Counted from the first letter of the stretch, positions 17,969 to 26,689 are shown. The stretch is DNA of 64,000 nt from Alloalcanivorax mobilis (GCF_002864685.1 NZ_NMQZ01000003.1:124001-188000), one strand, 5' to 3'. The notes: generated by a model from the letters alone, not told the origin. Numbers and translations: made by a program.

Positions 17969-18982
17969 ATGCCGACGATTCATCTTCATAACAGCGAGCT
18001 CGCTTTCGAACAGACCGCCGAGCATGACTGCCTGCTTCGTGCCGGTCTGAGCGCCGGCCTGGGCCTCGCTTACGAGTGCAATTCCGGTGGCTGCGGAAGC
18101 TGCAAATTCGAGCTGCTGGAGGGCGAGGTGGAAGAACTGTGGGAGCAGGCGCCCGGGCTCACCGAAAGAGATAAAAAGAAGGGCCGCAAATTGGCGTGCC
18201 AGTGCCGCGCGGCCGGCGATGTCACCATCAAGATGCGTGTCGACGACAGCTACCGGCCGGCCTGCCCGCCGCGCCGCCTGCAAGCCACTTTGGAACAGCG
18301 CCGCGAACTGACCGCGGACATCGTGGAATTTCGCTTTCGCACCGCCGTCGCCGCGCGCTTTTTACCCGGCCAGTACGCCATGTTGCATCTGCAGGGCCAC
18401 GCCGCGCCAAGAGCCTATTCAATGAGCAATCTGGCCAACGATGACGGTGTCTGGGAATTCTGGATTCGCCGCAAACCCGGTGGCCAGGTCAGCGGCGCGC
18501 TGTTCGACCATCTTCAGCCCGGGGATCGCATCGAACTGGACGGCCCTTACGGCCTGGCTCACCTGCAACCGGAATCCCCCCGCGACGTGCTGTGCATTGC
18601 CGGCGGCTCGGGGATTTCGCCGGTGCTCTCCATCGCCCGCGGGGTGCTGGCCGAGCCCTTACTGGACGGCCGCCGCGTGCACTTCTTCTTTGGCGGTCGC
18701 ACACCGGCGGACATTTGTGGCTTGAACGAGTTGCGCGCGCTGCCCGGCGCGGATCAGCGCATCGACTTTCACGCCGCCATCTCCGAGCCGTCGCCGGACC
18801 AGGGCTGGGACGGCCTGGTCGGCTTTATCCACGAAGCGGTGGCGCACACCCTGGGTGAACGTCTGGATCAGTTCGAATGCTATCTGGCGGGTCCACCACC
18901 GATGGTGCAGGCCACCACCCGGATGTTGTTGCTGGAGAGCCGGGTGCCCGCCGAGCAGGTGCATTTTGACCGCTTTTTCTGA
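17969..18982 (+). CDS. Dioxygenase reductase (2Fe-2S ferredoxin, FAD and NAD domains)
   Basis: It takes electrons from NAD(P)H and passes them to the Rieske ferredoxin. The 337-residue protein has an N-terminal plant-type 2Fe-2S domain with Cys37, Cys42, Cys45 and Cys77, an FAD domain with RAYSMSN, and an NAD domain with GGSGISP and a C-terminal CYLAGPPPMV, the BenC-type order. The start at 17969 matches the MPTIHL ferredoxin fold; a frame from 17927 overlaps the previous gene. Having a separate Rieske ferredoxin and a reductase that already carries a ferredoxin domain is a mixed, class III-like electron chain. Confidence 0.92.
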   Translation: MPTIHLHNSELAFEQTAEHDCLLRAGLSAGLGLAYECNSGGCGSCKFELLEGEVEELWEQAPGLTERDKKKGRKLACQCRAAGDVTIKMRVDDSYRPACPPRRLQATLEQRRELTADIVEFRFRTAVAARFLPGQYAMLHLQGHAAPRAYSMSNLANDDGVWEFWIRRKPGGQVSGALFDHLQPGDRIELDGPYGLAHLQPESPRDVLCIAGGSGISPVLSIARGVLAEPLLDGRRVHFFFGGRTPADICGLNELRALPGADQRIDFHAAISEPSPDQGWDGLVGFIHEAVAHTLGERLDQFECYLAGPPPMVQATTRMLLLESRVPAEQVHFDRFF

Positions 18983-18998
18983 GCCAGGCGGGCAGGCC

Positions 18999-19562
18999 AT
19001 GAACCGTTCACTACGGCAACGTCTGGCGGCGCTGCCGCCACTCGGCCCGCCCTCGCCATCACCGCACCAGCGCTGCGCGGCGGTGCTGATCGCCGTGCTT
19101 GAACAAGAGGCGGATTGCCCGGTGATTTTTACCCGCCGGGCCACGCGGTTGCGCCAGCACGCGGGTGAGATCTGCCTGCCCGGGGGCCTGATGGAACCGG
19201 CGGACAATCGCTGCGTGATCCGCACCGCCTTGCGCGAAGCCCGCGAGGAATTGGGGTTGTCGGTATCGCCAGCCGCCGTGCGCGCGGTGTTGCCCGCCTG
19301 CGACAACAGCAGCGGCGTGCGCGTCTATCCGGTGCTCGCCCGCGTCACCCGCCCTCGCCAATGGCGCCTCCAGGCCAGCGAAGTCGCCGACGTTCTGGAA
19401 CTGCCGCTCGCTGCGTTCATGGACGCGGGTCAATACCAGCACCAGGAGATCGAGTACCGGGGCCGGCGCAAAACATCGCTGGTGCTCTCCTATAGAGGCG
19501 AGCGGATATGGGGCCTGACCGCGCGCATCATGGATCGCCTTCGCCAACGGCTCCCAGGTTAA
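18999..19562 (+). CDS. NUDIX hydrolase, coenzyme A pyrophosphatase type
   Basis: The 187-residue protein has the NudL-type signature: LRQHAGEICLPGG followed by the NUDIX helix ALREAREELGL. This subgroup splits CoA or acyl-CoA into 4-phosphopantetheine derivatives and 3',5'-ADP. It starts 16 bases after the reductase, with only the weak GGCAGG site, and seems part of the operon. In this position it might limit CoA or acyl-CoA build-up during aromatic degradation. It is not a known step of any meta pathway. Confidence 0.8.
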   Translation: MNRSLRQRLAALPPLGPPSPSPHQRCAAVLIAVLEQEADCPVIFTRRATRLRQHAGEICLPGGLMEPADNRCVIRTALREAREELGLSVSPAAVRAVLPACDNSSGVRVYPVLARVTRPRQWRLQASEVADVLELPLAAFMDAGQYQHQEIEYRGRRKTSLVLSYRGERIWGLTARIMDRLRQRLPG

Positions 19563-19606
19563 TGGCATGCCCGGTGTGGCACGCATCACTACGACAAGGA
19601 AGACCC

Positions 19607-20368
19607 ATGGCAACCCCGGTTAACGCTTCGGTAATCAAAGCCTTTCGAATTCTCGGCGCTTTTACCTTCGCCGGCGAAAAGCTGACGCTGTCCCAGCTTT
19701 CCCAGCGGCTGGACATCAATATCGCCACCGCCCACCGCTTCCTCACCACCCTGCTTTCGGTGGGCGCCATTGGCCGGACCCCGGACGGCGCCTTCGAGCT
19801 CGGTTTGCTGCTCGCCGACCTCGGCGGTCGGGTGTCGGTCACCGACGCCATGCACCGCCTTACCCAACCCCATGTGGAGAGCCTGGCGCTGCGCTTCGGC
19901 GAGACCATCCACGTGGGTATCCCCGATAACGGCATGGTCTGCTATGTGGCAAAAGGCGAGGGCTCGCGCAGCCTTACCATCATTACCCATATCGGCAAAC
20001 GGCTGCCCGCTTACTGCACCGGGTTGGGCAAAGCCCTGCTCAGCCGCCTGGAGGGTGAAACGCTCAACCAGTTCCTTGAGCGGCAGGATTTTCGTCGCTT
20101 CACCCAGCACACTCTCATCGACGCCCCCTCCTTGATCAAAGAACTGAGCCGCACCCGTAAGCGCGGCTACGCCCTGGACAACGAAGAGGTGGAAACCGGA
20201 CTGCGCTGCGTGGCGGTGCCGATCAGTGACCACAGCGGCACGGTGCGCGCGGCCATCTCGTTGTCGGCGCCGATAACGCGCCTCAATCAGGCGAAAATTC
20301 GCGAAGTGGCGGCGGCCTTACGTGAACACGCGGCGCAAATCGGCGCCAGTCTGCCCGGTGCGTTTTAA
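19607..20368 (+). CDS. IclR-family transcriptional regulator
   Basis: The 253-residue protein has an N-terminal winged helix (KLTLSQLSQRLDINIATAHRF, residues about 24-44, shown shortened) and a C-terminal effector domain with ETIHVGIPDNG, LPAYCTGLGKALLS and CVAVPISD, the usual IclR order. The ATG at 19607 has AAGGAAGA upstream. It closes the aromatic cluster on the same strand and probably senses the aromatic acid or a ring-fission intermediate, acting alongside the MarR at the other end. Its target site is not obvious; the repeat at 927-945 is a candidate. Confidence 0.9.
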   Translation: MATPVNASVIKAFRILGAFTFAGEKLTLSQLSQRLDINIATAHRFLTTLLSVGAIGRTPDGAFELGLLLADLGGRVSVTDAMHRLTQPHVESLALRFGETIHVGIPDNGMVCYVAKGEGSRSLTIITHIGKRLPAYCTGLGKALLSRLEGETLNQFLERQDFRRFTQHTLIDAPSLIKELSRTRKRGYALDNEEVETGLRCVAVPISDHSGTVRAAISLSAPITRLNQAKIREVAAALREHAAQIGASLPGAF

Positions 20369-20391
20369 CTGACTGCTGAAGACCCCCTTGC

Positions 20392-20949
20392 CTACCAGGC
20401 TGGAAAGCGCACCGCCCAGCTTTCCGGCGGCAGCGATGCAGTGTTGGCGATCAGGCTGACGGTTTTATAAAAGCCGCACAGCGCCAGGATTTCCAACTGC
20501 TGCTCGGTGCTCCAACCTGCCGCGAAGCGCTTGCCGGTGGGCTCATCCAGATGGCCCATGGCATGCAGTTGATCCACCGCCTGCAACAGCAACCGTTCTT
20601 CCGGGTTCCAATCTTCCTGCCGTGGTGCCCCGCGCCGTGTGGCGCGAATCTGCGCGTCACTGAAGCCGGCGGCCCCGGCGAATACCTTGACGTGCACGCC
20701 CCATTCGTACTCGCAGTCGTTGTTGGCGGTGGTGCGCAGAATAACCATCTCCCGCTGCCGCAGGGTCAAGGGGCTATCGGCATCCAGAAGGCCGGCGGCG
20801 CCCAGCTTTTTTAACAGTCGCGGACTGCGCGCGAACACCCGGAACAGGCTCAACACCTCGCCGTCCCTGTTCGGATAATAGCGATCCAGAATCGCCTGAA
20901 TGGCGGGCGTAAAATCGGGCCCCGGCAGGGGCGCAAGATCGTGACTCAT
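20392..20949 (-). CDS. Carboxymuconolactone decarboxylase (CMD/AhpD-like) family protein
   Basis: The 185-residue all-helical protein carries the CMD core LTLRQREMVILRTTANNDCEYEWGV (about residues 60-84, with Cys near 78 and His at 85). Only one cysteine is present in the AhpD-type motif, so a CXXC peroxidase is unlikely and the chemistry is open. It is transcribed away from the HxlR gene and two palindromes lie between them, so it is probably the regulator's target, for instance in defence against reactive electrophiles. Its stop is 24 bases from that of the IclR gene (convergent). Confidence 0.78.
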   Translation of the reverse strand: MSHDLAPLPGPDFTPAIQAILDRYYPNRDGEVLSLFRVFARSPRLLKKLGAAGLLDADSPLTLRQREMVILRTTANNDCEYEWGVHVKVFAGAAGFSDAQIRATRRGAPRQEDWNPEERLLLQAVDQLHAMGHLDEPTGKRFAAGWSTEQQLEILALCGFYKTVSLIANTASLPPESWAVRFPAW

Positions 20950-20966
20950 GGTAACCTCTCGTCTTT

Positions 20967-21015
20967 CGCTACGGAAAGTGTAGCGACCCGATTCTTCGCT
21001 ACATTTTATGTGGCG
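20967..21015. promoter_or_regulatory. Two tandem HxlR-type operators
   Basis: CGCTAC-N7-GTAGCG (20967-20985) and CGCTAC-N7-GTGGCG (20997-21015) are two 19-base palindromes whose starts are 30 bases apart, about three helical turns, in the divergent space between the CMD and HxlR genes. The match of half-sites and spacers supports cooperative binding by the adjacent HxlR protein. Confidence 0.6.
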
Positions 21016-21046
21016 GTCAAGTCAACCAGGCTATAAGAGGTGCCCG

Positions 21047-21370
21047 ATGGCCAGAAAAGCCGTTACCCCGCCCGTGCGCGGCTCCCGCAGCGGCCGACCG
21101 ATCATGGTGCTGCTGGATGCGCTGGGCCAGCGCTGGACATTGCGCATTCTGTGGGAACTGACCCCTGGGCCGCTGTCGTTCCGGGATCTGCGCGAGCGCT
21201 GCGACCAGGTCTCGCCGACGGTCCTCAATGGCCGCTTGAAACTCCTCAGGGAAATGGCGCTGGTGGAACGGGAAGAAGGCGCCGGCTATCGCCTCACCCC
21301 CCAAGGCCAGGAGTTGGGCGTCAGGCTGTTGGATCTCAATCATTGGGCGGAACACTGGGCGCGGGATTGA
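21047..21370 (+). CDS. HxlR-family transcriptional regulator
   Basis: The 107-residue winged helix-turn-helix protein shows the HxlR core: LDALGQRWTLRILWEL, LSFRDLRER, VSPTVLNGRLKLL and GYRLTPQGQEL. AAGAGG precedes the ATG at 21047. HxlR proteins often respond to aldehydes, quinones or other electrophiles and control a divergent gene, here the CMD-family protein. Two palindromes upstream support autoregulation. Confidence 0.88.
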   Translation: MARKAVTPPVRGSRSGRPIMVLLDALGQRWTLRILWELTPGPLSFRDLRERCDQVSPTVLNGRLKLLREMALVEREEGAGYRLTPQGQELGVRLLDLNHWAEHWARD

Positions 21371-21464
21371 TGCGCGCCCTTCCCGACGCCGGCAAGGCCC
21401 GCCATACTCCGATCCGACACCGGCCCCGCCGGCGGGCCTGACGCACCAGGAAGGGGAAACCGCT

Positions 21465-22304
21465 ATGAATCGCCGTACCGCCCAGGGCACCACCCTCGCC
21501 CTGCTGGCCAGCGTGCAGTGGGGCGCCACCGGTATCTGGGTGGCGCTGTTGCGGGACCTGCCCACTGGCACCACCCTGGTGTTTCGCTTTCTCACCGCCG
21601 CACTGCTGCTGGCCGCGCTGCCGGCGATCACCCGTGGCTATAAAGCGCCGACGCGCCAGGCCGCCTACGCCGGGGCCTTGCTGGCCGCCTATTACATCCT
21701 CGCCACCATTGGCTTCTACTTGAGCAATGTGGTCAGCGTTTCGTTATTGGTGTCCACCTCACCGTTTTTCGTGATGCTGCTGCGCGCCCTGCGGCGCGAG
21801 CGGGTGGCGCCCCGTGAACTGGCCGGCGGCCTGCTCGCGTTCGTCGGCGTGACGGTGGTGCTGATGCTCGCAGACCAATCCACCGGTACTGGCGAATCGG
21901 AATTGATCGGCAATCTGTGCGGCTTGGGTGCGGCGTTGACCATGGCGCTTTACTCGATGGCCGGCACCCGCTTGCAGGGCCAGGGCTGGAGCGTGGTGTT
22001 GATCAGTTGTGTGCTGGGGCTGCTGGTGTGCGTGCCGTTCGCGCCGGGGGCGGAAGCCATGCCGGACCGCCACCAATGGGCTCTGTTTTTGGGGCTGGCG
22101 GCGTTCTCGACCCTGGCGCCGGGTTATTTGTATCCCCTTGCCTGCCAGCACATTACTCCCACCGCCGCCACCACGGTGCGCCTGAGCACGCCGTTTTTTA
22201 CCGCCCTGTTCGCTTTTTTGGTGCTCGGCGAAGCGCTGGGCATCAACCACCTTCTGGGCGCGCCTCTGGTGTTGCTGGGGGTGTATCTGACGCTGCCGCG
22301 TTAG
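21465..22304 (+). CDS. EamA/DMT-superfamily transporter
   Basis: This is an inner-membrane protein of 279 residues with about ten hydrophobic segments in two EamA repeats; the loop PTGTTLVFRFLTAAL and the C-terminal GEALGINHLLGAPLVLLGVYL are typical. It is distinct from the DMT protein at 15665. It lies 95 bases after the HxlR gene and could be co-transcribed, as a metabolite or drug exporter. The substrate is not predictable. Confidence 0.85.
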   Translation: MNRRTAQGTTLALLASVQWGATGIWVALLRDLPTGTTLVFRFLTAALLLAALPAITRGYKAPTRQAAYAGALLAAYYILATIGFYLSNVVSVSLLVSTSPFFVMLLRALRRERVAPRELAGGLLAFVGVTVVLMLADQSTGTGESELIGNLCGLGAALTMALYSMAGTRLQGQGWSVVLISCVLGLLVCVPFAPGAEAMPDRHQWALFLGLAAFSTLAPGYLYPLACQHITPTAATTVRLSTPFFTALFAFLVLGEALGINHLLGAPLVLLGVYLTLPR

Positions 22305-22374
22305 AAACAGGGAACAGATTGAAAGGACCAGCGCGGGCGGGACCGTGGTGTGACAAAAGGCTGTGTCCGCGCCA

Positions 22375-22453
22375 GCTACAAGCTACAAGCTACAAGCTAC
22401 AAAAAGCGACGACGGAAGTGGCCTCTTGCAGCTTGAAACTTGCCGCTTGAAGC
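22375..22453. repeat. Heptamer-repeat hairpin, element 1 (word GCTACAA)
   Basis: GCTACAA is repeated four times without a gap (22375-22402), then 23 bases, then four complementary heptamers TTGCAGC, TTGAAAC, TTGCCGC and TTGAAGC (22426-22453). The arms can fold into a hairpin of about 28 imperfect pairs. It sits between the convergent ends of the EamA gene and the extensin-like gene. Similar elements with different words are at 29296, 35559 and 40119. Confidence 0.85.
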
Positions 22454-22509
22454 CGGTCTCCACGGAGCACGGCGTCGCCGATGGCACGGCCTGTCCCTTG
22501 TTCCAGCCG

Positions 22510-23217
22510 CTAACGACAGATGCCAAACCCGCGCAACCCCAGGTGGAAATGGTTGGCGTGGGCGGCGTTGTAGTCGGGGCTCAGGGTGGTGCCGAAAAAC
22601 CGGCAGGCGCCGTCGCGGGCGCGGTGCAGAAAGTCTCCGCGTTTGCCGTCGTCGTTCCAGTCGTCAAGCACCGAGACACGGGTGCCGTCGGCCAGGGTGA
22701 AGGCGGCTACGTCGAGGGCCGAGGCGGTGGCGTGGTCGCTGCGGCGGTCATCCTTGCGGTGGTAGATGTTGCGGCAAGCGAAGGTGCCGTAGTGCCATAC
22801 TTCACGCACCGGCTGACCGAACACCGCCTTCGCCTGAGGCTGCAGCTGGTGGCGTTCGAACATCGCCCAGGCCAGCGCCAGAGGACAGCGCGCCACGAAC
22901 GAGTGATTGAAACGTACCCCGGCGCTGCGCACGCGCACCACATTGCTTAACGGGCACGCCTGAACCGGGGTGTAATCCTTCAGGGGCAGGTAATCCAGAC
23001 CGCCTTCAGGCACCGTATCCAACGCCGCCAGGCACGCCTGGCGGTCATCGCCTATGCGCTTGAGTTTCCAGCGCGTCACCGGTGTCACCGGGTCGCTCAC
23101 CACCAGTGGCATAAAGGGATTCCACTGGCGCGGCACCGGCCACCATTGCTGCTTGAGACCAGCCACGAATAGAGCGGCGGCGATGGCCATCACCAGGATT
23201 ACCAGGAGGGATTTCAT
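22510..23217 (-). CDS. Extensin-like C-terminal domain protein, membrane-anchored
   Basis: The 235-residue protein begins with one transmembrane or signal segment (LLVILVMAIAAALFVAGL) followed by the extensin-like domain: ACPLSNVVRVRSAGVRFNHS, WHYGTFACRN, RSDHATASALDVAAF and NHFHLGLRG near the end. Conserved His and Asp residues in these motifs resemble peptidoglycan-acting metallopeptidases, so a cell-envelope role is likely but unproven. GGAGG lies only two bases before the ATG, so a start a few codons upstream, such as the TTG at 23253, cannot be excluded. It follows the BASS transporter by 32 bases. Confidence 0.82.
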   Translation of the reverse strand: MKSLLVILVMAIAAALFVAGLKQQWWPVPRQWNPFMPLVVSDPVTPVTRWKLKRIGDDRQACLAALDTVPEGGLDYLPLKDYTPVQACPLSNVVRVRSAGVRFNHSFVARCPLALAWAMFERHQLQPQAKAVFGQPVREVWHYGTFACRNIYHRKDDRRSDHATASALDVAAFTLADGTRVSVLDDWNDDGKRGDFLHRARDGACRFFGTTLSPDYNAAHANHFHLGLRGFGICR

Positions 23218-23249
23218 TCCCTCCAGCCTAGCGACCCACGGGCTGGCCC

Positions 23250-24167
23250 TCAATCATCCTTTTCTCCCCGGCGGCGCCAGTACCAGGCGAGAATCGAGCC
23301 GGACAAATTGTGCCAGACGCTGAACAACGCCCCCGGCAGGGCCGCCAGGGCGGAAAAATGCTTGCCCGCCAGCGCCACGCCCAGGCCGGAATTCTGCATG
23401 CCCACTTCGATCGCCAGAGTACGTGCTTGGCGTCGGTCAAAGCGCAGCAAGCGGGCGGCGCCGTAGCCCAACCCAAGCCCCAGGCCGTTGTGCAATATCA
23501 CCGCCAGCATCACCAGCAACCCGCCGGTGGCGATGTGACCCTGGTTCTGCGCCACCACGATGCCGATCACCAGCACAATGGCGATCACCGAGATCAGCGG
23601 AAAGATTTCACGCACTGGCCGCAGCGGTTTGTGCAATAGCGAGTTGAGCACCGTGCCTCCCACCACCGGCAGCAGGACGATTTTCACCAGCGACCACAGC
23701 ATCGCCGCCACCGGCACCGGAATACTCTCACCGACGTACAACCAAACCAGCACCGGCGTGGCGAGCACCGCCACCAGGGTGGACAGCGACGTCAATGTAA
23801 TGGACAGCGCCACGTCGGCGCGCGCCAGATAACAGATCACGTTGGAGGCGGTGCCGCCGGGGCAGGCGCCCACGATCACCAGCCCGACCAGCAGCTCCTG
23901 GGGCAAACCAAGCCCCCGGGCGACCAGAAACGCGGCCAGCGGCATGATCAGAAACTGCAGGCCCATGCCAGTAAGAATCACCCGGGGCTGGCGCAACACC
24001 CGGGCGAAATCCGACCAGGCCAGAGTCATGCCCATGCCAAACATAATCACCATCAGCAGGGGCACGATCCAGGTGCCACGGGCGGCCAGCGGCGCCGGCA
24101 TCAGATAGGCGAAGATCGAAAGCAGAATGGCCCAGAGGGGGAACAAGCGGGTGACCGTGGCAATCAT
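23250..24167 (-). CDS. Bile acid:sodium symporter (BASS) family transporter
   Basis: The 305-residue protein has about nine hydrophobic helices and the BASS signatures GACPGGTASNVICYLA and, near the end, EVGMQNSGLGVALAGKHF. Bacterial members use sodium to move bile acids, pantoate, pyruvate or other organic anions. The ATG at 24167 with GGAGC upstream is preferred over a frame from 24224. Here the natural substrate is unknown. Confidence 0.88.
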   Translation of the reverse strand: MIATVTRLFPLWAILLSIFAYLMPAPLAARGTWIVPLLMVIMFGMGMTLAWSDFARVLRQPRVILTGMGLQFLIMPLAAFLVARGLGLPQELLVGLVIVGACPGGTASNVICYLARADVALSITLTSLSTLVAVLATPVLVWLYVGESIPVPVAAMLWSLVKIVLLPVVGGTVLNSLLHKPLRPVREIFPLISVIAIVLVIGIVVAQNQGHIATGGLLVMLAVILHNGLGLGLGYGAARLLRFDRRQARTLAIEVGMQNSGLGVALAGKHFSALAALPGALFSVWHNLSGSILAWYWRRRGEKDD

Positions 24168-24197
24168 GATGTGCTCCACTTTCTTAGGTTCATCGCG

Positions 24198-24720
24198 AGC
24201 GGGAGTTGATTCATGCTGATCCATTTCCCATCAAAGTCGCTTCCCGCTAAAGCGCGATGAGCCTTTTTTATTGGTTCTTCGTGCTTTAACGGGAAGCGGC
24301 TTTTGGCTCGCGGTTGGGCCGCTCCATTGGGGACGCGGGGCAAGGGCGGTGCCTTCCGGGACCGCTCCCAGATCAAACTCCTCAGCCTGATTTTCCCTCT
24401 GCAGGCCATGGCCTATCGTACCGCTCTGGAGGGCTTTCCCCCTTGTTGTGTCGCCGAGCCGCGGGAAATTGATAGGGTCAGTTGGCCAGGGACGGCCAAC
24501 TGAGGCGGCGGACGACAGGATGTCGTCTCGTCGCCGACCCGGCCATCAATTGCCCGTGGCTCGGGAACCCGAAGGGCGACACAACGGGGTGTCCTTCTTT
24601 GTCTACTTTCTTGGACAAGCAAGAAAGTAGAACGCCCAACAGGGCGTCAGCGGCGATGGGAAGTGGATCAGCATGCGTCAATTCCCGCTATTCCGTGAAG
24701 AACCTTTTTTATTGATGTGG
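24198..24720. repeat. Gene-free island of nested palindromes
   Basis: The outer arms 24198-24232 and 24655-24689 are inverted copies over 35 bases with 4 mismatches. Inside are an imperfect stem pairing 24236-24257 with 24283-24304, a second inverted pair around 24443-24475 and 24541-24585, a perfect 10-6-10 stem (24478-24503), a perfect 7-3-7 stem (24511-24527) and a perfect 11-6-11 stem CTACTTTCTTG / CAAGAAAGTAG (24603-24630). All reading frames here are short and look accidental. It resembles dispersed palindromic repeats or a non-autonomous mobile element. No gene is seen from 24168 to 24784. Confidence 0.7.
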
Positions 24721-24784
24721 TTGATGGCTTTGGTCGGCGCGCTTCAGCTCACTCAGAGCACGCAAGGGATTGTTCGGCAGCCTT

Positions 24785-24991
24785 TTATAGACGAATAAAA
24801 TACGGCAAGGCGGTGAGCAGCACACCCACCACCACCACCCAGATCGCCTTGGTGACAAACCAGGGGTAGATCATCAGCGCGGCGCCACACACCAGCGGCA
24901 TCAGCACCGCTTGCTTTTTTCCGTAAATAAACAGGCCCATGCCCACGCAGCCGAACAAAAATCCCCAGATCAATGATGCAACGTCAGGCAT
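24785..24991 (-). CDS. Small conserved-type membrane protein
   Basis: The 68-residue protein has an N-terminal hydrophobic segment (LIWGFLFGCVGMGLFIYG), a central segment (VLMPLVCGAALMIYPWF) and a C-terminal one (IWVVVVGVLLTALPYFI), so two or three membrane passes. Length, composition and a GGAGCAAACC upstream support a real gene. I do not assign a function. It starts 26 bases downstream of the cysE stop on the same strand and may be its last cistron. Confidence 0.7.
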   Translation of the reverse strand: MPDVASLIWGFLFGCVGMGLFIYGKKQAVLMPLVCGAALMIYPWFVTKAIWVVVVGVLLTALPYFIRL

Positions 24992-25016
24992 GGTTTGCTC
25001 CGTCGATAACGATTCC

Positions 25017-25787
25017 TTAATCGGTGCCGCCGCGCGCCTTTACCGATTCGAAGTCTTCGTCGTTCAGTTCCGGCAGCTTTTCATCGCAGCCCTGAATGCC
25101 CTGCTTTCTCAGGTTGGTGCAGACCCGGTCCAGTTTGCCGTCGACGGCGTGCAGGTGATCGAGCAGCGCGCCAATGGCCTCGGCCACCGGGTCAGGCATG
25201 TCGTTGCTGACACCGTAGGCCTGGAAGCCGATTTTTTCGGCCATCTCCTGGCGGGTCTTTTCCTGTTCGGTGACCGCCTTGCCGATGACCCGGCCGGGGA
25301 TGCCCACCACGGTGGCGCCTTCGGGAACCTCCTTGGTGACCACCGAATTGGAGCCGATCTTGGCGTTCTTGTGCACCGTGAACGGGCCCAGCACCTTGGC
25401 GCCAGCGCCCACCACCACGCCGTCTTCCAGGGTCGGGTGCCGCTTGCCCTTGTTCCAGCTGGTGCCGCCCAGGGTGACGCCGTGGTAGAGGGTGACGTCA
25501 TCGCCGATCTCGGCGGTTTCACCGATCACCACGCCCATGCCGTGATCGATGAAAAAACGCCGGCCGATCCTGGCGCCCGGATGGATCTCGATGCCGGTGA
25601 ACCAGCGGCTGAAGGTGGACAGCAATCGCGCGATCTGTTTGAACTTATGGGTCCACAACCAGTGCGCCAGACGGTGGAACAACACCGCGTGCAGGCCGGG
25701 GTAATTGAGCAACACTTCCAAGGTGTTGCGCGCCGCCGGGTCACGGTGAAAGACCGATCGGATGTCCTCTTTGATCTGGTTGAACAT
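25017..25787 (-). CDS. cysE: Serine O-acetyltransferase
   Basis: It makes O-acetylserine from serine and acetyl-CoA, the first step of cysteine synthesis. The 256-residue protein has an N-terminal helical domain and a left-handed beta-helix of hexapeptide repeats from about residue 65, with the catalytic [14 protein letters not shown] segment and [13 protein letters not shown]. It begins 3 bases after trmJ stops, with GAGGTAACT before the ATG. The trmJ-cysE pair divergent from suhB is the Pseudomonas order. The usual next gene iscR is not here. Confidence 0.95.
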   Translation of the reverse strand: MFNQIKEDIRSVFHRDPAARNTLEVLLNYPGLHAVLFHRLAHWLWTHKFKQIARLLSTFSRWFTGIEIHPGARIGRRFFIDHGMGVVIGETAEIGDDVTLYHGVTLGGTSWNKGKRHPTLEDGVVVGAGAKVLGPFTVHKNAKIGSNSVVTKEVPEGATVVGIPGRVIGKAVTEQEKTRQEMAEKIGFQAYGVSNDMPDPVAEAIGALLDHLHAVDGKLDRVCTNLRKQGIQGCDEKLPELNDEDFESVKARGGTD

Positions 25788-25789
25788 AG

Positions 25790-26563
25790 TTACCTCGAAG
25801 TGGAAGCCCGCATGGCTTTTTCCAGCGCCACCAGAGTGCCACGCAGAATGCTGATCTCCATTTTGTCCGGACGGGCGCGCAGGAACAATCGCCGCATGCG
25901 CGTCATCACCTGGCCGGGGTTGGACTGATCCAGAAAGCCGCTTTCCGCCATCACCCGTTCCAGATGCTCCAGAAACTGCTGCACCGCCTCGTTGCCAGCG
26001 GCGGGCTCGTCCCAGAACATCTCCGGCAGGGGCATCAACTCGCGCCGGGAGCGGGCATCTGGCAGGTCCGGGTCTTCGCCCACCAGCGCCAGCCGCAGCT
26101 CATAGGCGATCAACTGTACCGCGGACGCCACGTTAAGCACGCCGTATTCGGGATTGCTGGGCACCGTGACGTGCAGGTTGCAGCGTCGCAGTTCATCGTT
26201 GGTGAGACCACGGTCTTCTCGCCCGAACATCACCGCGATGCGGGTGTCGGCGGGTTCGCGCTGCAATTGCGCGGCCAGTTGCCGGGGCGTGACGCAAGGC
26301 CAGGGGATGCGGCGCTGGCGGGCGCTGGTGCCAATCACCAGGGTGGCGCCGTCCAGGGCTTCGTCCAGGCTCGCGCAGACGCCGGCGGCGGCCAGCACAT
26401 CGCCGGCGCCGGAGGCCCGAGCGGTCGCCTCCACGCTTGGGTAGCTTTTCGGGGCCACCAGCCTCAGGTCACTCAGGCCCATGGTTTTCATGGCGCGGGC
26501 GGCGGCGCCGATGTTGCCCGGATGGGTGGTCTCCACCATCACCACGCGCACGTTGTCGAGCAT
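25790..26563 (-). CDS. trmJ: tRNA (cytidine/uridine-2'-O-)-methyltransferase
   Basis: It is a SPOUT-class enzyme that methylates the 2'-O of position 32 in several tRNAs. The 257-residue protein has [21 protein letters not shown] at the N-terminus (shown shortened in meaning: residues 4-24) and the knot motif [14 protein letters not shown] near residue 115, followed by [15 protein letters not shown]. Length and order before cysE match the family. Divergent from suhB. Confidence 0.93.
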   Translation of the reverse strand: MLDNVRVVMVETTHPGNIGAAARAMKTMGLSDLRLVAPKSYPSVEATARASGAGDVLAAAGVCASLDEALDGATLVIGTSARQRRIPWPCVTPRQLAAQLQREPADTRIAVMFGREDRGLTNDELRRCNLHVTVPSNPEYGVLNVASAVQLIAYELRLALVGEDPDLPDARSRRELMPLPEMFWDEPAAGNEAVQQFLEHLERVMAESGFLDQSNPGQVMTRMRRLFLRARPDKMEISILRGTLVALEKAMRASTSR

Positions 26564-26689
26564 TGTCTAGCCTGCCTATTCGATGGGCGGGGCGGCATAT
26601 TAACAGAATCCGGCCATCCGCCGCGCCTGCGCTGGCCATCGCCCCACGGTGGCGAACAAAGGTGTCTGCCTTCGCCGCCCCGGCTCTGC

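Noticed and set aside
22375-22453. CRISPR-like array from the repeated GCTACAA units
   Set aside because: Units are 7 bases without spacers and the second half is the complement; there are no cas genes in the window.
24164-24715. Several short frames on both strands in the palindrome island
   Set aside because: They run through inverted repeats, lack ribosome sites and domains, and end at the repeat arms.
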